From assembly GCF_002335805.1 (NCBI RefSeq), contig NZ_NISU01000001.1, positions 1,248,079-1,312,078 on the forward strand: a stretch of DNA of 64,000 bases. The letters run 5' to 3'. This DNA comes from Bacillus sp. FJAT-45350. GTDB taxonomy: Bacteria; Bacillota; Bacilli; Bacillales; NISU01. Position numbers and translations under genes: made by a program. Below are positions 62,452-64,000 of the stretch, in pieces (the first letter of the stretch is position 1; every line of letters starts with the position of its first letter). Below the pieces are notes generated by a model. That model had not been told where the DNA came from. It saw only the letters and a program-made list of their open reading frames with translations, and ran no database searches.

Positions 62452-64000
62452 ATGTTTAAAAAGAAAGTAGTTCTGTTTATTATGATTGCAGCTCTTTTTA
62501 CAGTTATTACTGGTTGTAATAATGCGAAAGAAACAGTTAATAAAGAGGTGGCAAGTGAAACCTCAGAATCTAGTAAGAAGTCTGTTACATTGTTGTTTAG
62601 TTTTGCATCAAAAACTATTGACCCTCATCAAGACTGGATGGGTGTTCGTGCTGGAATTGCAGAAACGCTTGTAAAAATTGATGAACAGTTGGAAATTCAA
62701 CCATGGTTAGCAGAGTCATGGAAGCAAGCCGATGAGAGAACATGGATATTTACTATTAGAGATGGAGTTACGTTCCATGATGGATCATCTGTTGATGGAG
62801 AGGCAGTTTTGGCTTCGTTTGAACGTCTAATTGAAGTTAACGATGCAATTGCATCAAGCTTAAAAATTGAATCTATGGAAGCAGATGGTCAAGAAATTAG
62901 TTTTATCACTTCTGAAGAATACCCAGCATTTCTTTCAGAATTAGTCCATATAAATACTGCTATCATAAAAGCTGATCACGAAAATATTAGTGAACAACCA
63001 ATCGCTACTGGTCCATTTCAAGTAGTTGGATTTACAACTGAAGCTGAGATTAACCTTGAAAGGTACGAAGAATACTGGGATGGTGCAGCTAATTTAGATG
63101 AAGTAACAATTAAATTTAACTCGGATGGTAATGTTCGAGCACTAGCTCTTCAATCAGGTGAAGTCGATATTGCGTATCATTTACCTCCAGAAGGATTAGC
63201 ACCAATTGAAAATAGTGTCAACCTTCGTGTTGAATCAGTTTCAAGTTTACGTGTTCATTTTCTACTATATAATGCTGCAAAGCCCGAATTACAAGATGTT
63301 AACGTACGTAAAGCTTTAGACTTACTTGTTAATCGTCCAATCGCAGTAAATGAAATCATGAATGGACATGCAACAGCAGCAAATGGTCCTTTCTATCCTG
63401 AATTTCCATTTGCGAGTGAAGAGGAACCAGTAAATTATGACCCAACGCAAGCAGAGGCATTACTAAATGAAGCTGGGTATGCATTAAACGAAAATGGAAA
63501 GTTAGAAAAAGATGGAGAGATTCTTCAATTAACATTGGCGACGTATCAGGGCAGACCTGAACTACCGTTAATGGCGCAATACTTCCAAGCGGAAGCAGCA
63601 AGTCTAGGTATTGATTTGAATATCGTGACGGTTGAAAACATTGATAGTTATTTATGGGAACAGCAGGATGAGTGGGATATCGCAACATATTCCATATTAA
63701 CAGCTCCGCGCGGAGACGGAGGCTACTTCTTAAATGTATCCTATTTGCCTGAGGGTTCGCTAAATCCAGGACAAATTACTATTCCTGCATTAAATGAGCT
63801 AACACAACAATTAAATGTAACATCAGATTTAAACGAACGGATTTCTCTTCAAAAACAAGCTGTGGCAATTATCCAAGAAGAGGTACCACAATCGTTTATC
63901 CTACATCCTCATATTATTGTTGGCGTAAATGAGCGGATAAAAAACTGGAGTCCCGGTTCTGAAGAATACTATTTAATTACGAATAAAATGAATGTTGAAT
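62452..64000 (+). CDS. Substrate-binding lipoprotein of an oligopeptide/nickel-type ABC transporter (partial)
   Basis: At least 516 residues; the frame is still open at the window edge. Signal peptide MFKKKVVLFIMIAALF with lipobox ITGC, then SBP_bac_5 family features: PHQDWMGVRAGIAETLVKID, WLAESWKQADERTWIFTIRDGVTFHDG (in parts), ATGPFQV, and the YNAAKPELQDVNVRKALDLLVNR region. The layout resembles NikA-type (nickel or peptide) binding proteins. It captures a solute outside the membrane for DppBCDF-like permeases, presumably encoded beyond the edge. AGGAG lies before the ATG. Confidence 0.9.
   Translation, partial: MFKKKVVLFIMIAALFTVITGCNNAKETVNKEVASETSESSKKSVTLLFSFASKTIDPHQDWMGVRAGIAETLVKIDEQLEIQPWLAESWKQADERTWIFTIRDGVTFHDGSSVDGEAVLASFERLIEVNDAIASSLKIESMEADGQEISFITSEEYPAFLSELVHINTAIIKADHENISEQPIATGPFQVVGFTTEAEINLERYEEYWDGAANLDEVTIKFNSDGNVRALALQSGEVDIAYHLPPEGLAPIENSVNLRVESVSSLRVHFLLYNAAKPELQDVNVRKALDLLVNRPIAVNEIMNGHATAANGPFYPEFPFASEEEPVNYDPTQAEALLNEAGYALNENGKLEKDGEILQLTLATYQGRPELPLMAQYFQAEAASLGIDLNIVTVENIDSYLWEQQDEWDIATYSILTAPRGDGGYFLNVSYLPEGSLNPGQITIPALNELTQQLNVTSDLNERISLQKQAVAIIQEEVPQSFILHPHIIVGVNERIKNWSPGSEEYYLITNKMNVE

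Overview
The window comes from a low-GC, Gram-positive, endospore-forming member of the Bacillaceae. The evidence is two Spo0E-type phosphatases, a CotS-type spore protein, a KinB-like sporulation kinase, a YkuD-type L,D-transpeptidase, an SLH surface protein, a SAM-I (S-box) leader, a tyrosine T-box ahead of a TyrZ-like synthetase, and strong AGGAGG-type ribosome binding sites with frequent GTG/TTG starts. I see no rRNA, tRNA, CRISPR array or prophage. The species cannot be named from this sequence.

Layout. 1-9.8 kb: an IS3 copy cutting a DUF1761 gene, a serine hydrolase, an L,D-transpeptidase, a Spo0E-like gene, a lipoprotein gene split by a second IS3-type element, another lipoprotein, two secreted stalk-domain proteins and a small membrane/MltG-like pair. 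9.8-17.8 kb: a spore-coat kinase-like protein, a five-PAS diguanylate cyclase, an EamA transporter, a TetR regulator with two near-palindromic operators and its NAD-binding target, and an AlkD-type glycosylase. 17.9-27.2 kb: an intact IS4 element, rhodanese, methyltransferase, DHA2 efflux pump, HPP protein, S-box leader with a degenerate MsrA-like gene, a full IS3 copy and an internally deleted IS66. 27.3-36.5 kb: an ABC exporter pair, a DUF2975/HTH pair, an IS110-type element, a VOC protein, and a macrolide phosphotransferase behind a leader that looks like a drug-sensing attenuator.

37.0-46.8 kb: a perfectly periodic tandem duplication (period 4192 bp) in which LysE exporter, unknown protein, PaaI-type thioesterase and YdeI-like genes are repeated twice between three copies of a TnpB element. 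The middle TnpB copy is a chimera of the outer two, as expected from unequal crossing-over. 47-55 kb: an SLH-CAP protein with a nonsense codon, acyl-CoA synthetase, nitronate monooxygenase, YerA-type deaminase, then a graveyard of fused gene fragments. 55-64 kb: a second Spo0E-like gene, a GHKL kinase with a membrane partner, MarR-T-box-tyrS, a KinB-like kinase, a PAP2 phosphatase and the start of a substrate-binding lipoprotein.

The overall picture is a chromosome under heavy IS activity and gene decay: at least seven broken genes, with several IS insertions still showing exact target duplications. The observation I rate highest is the leader at 34409-34746. It has a consensus promoter and a strong ribosome binding site. 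It encodes a 15-residue peptide with an Arg-Leu-Arg stalling motif placed just before a hairpin, and two more terminator-like hairpins lie before the macrolide phosphotransferase gene.
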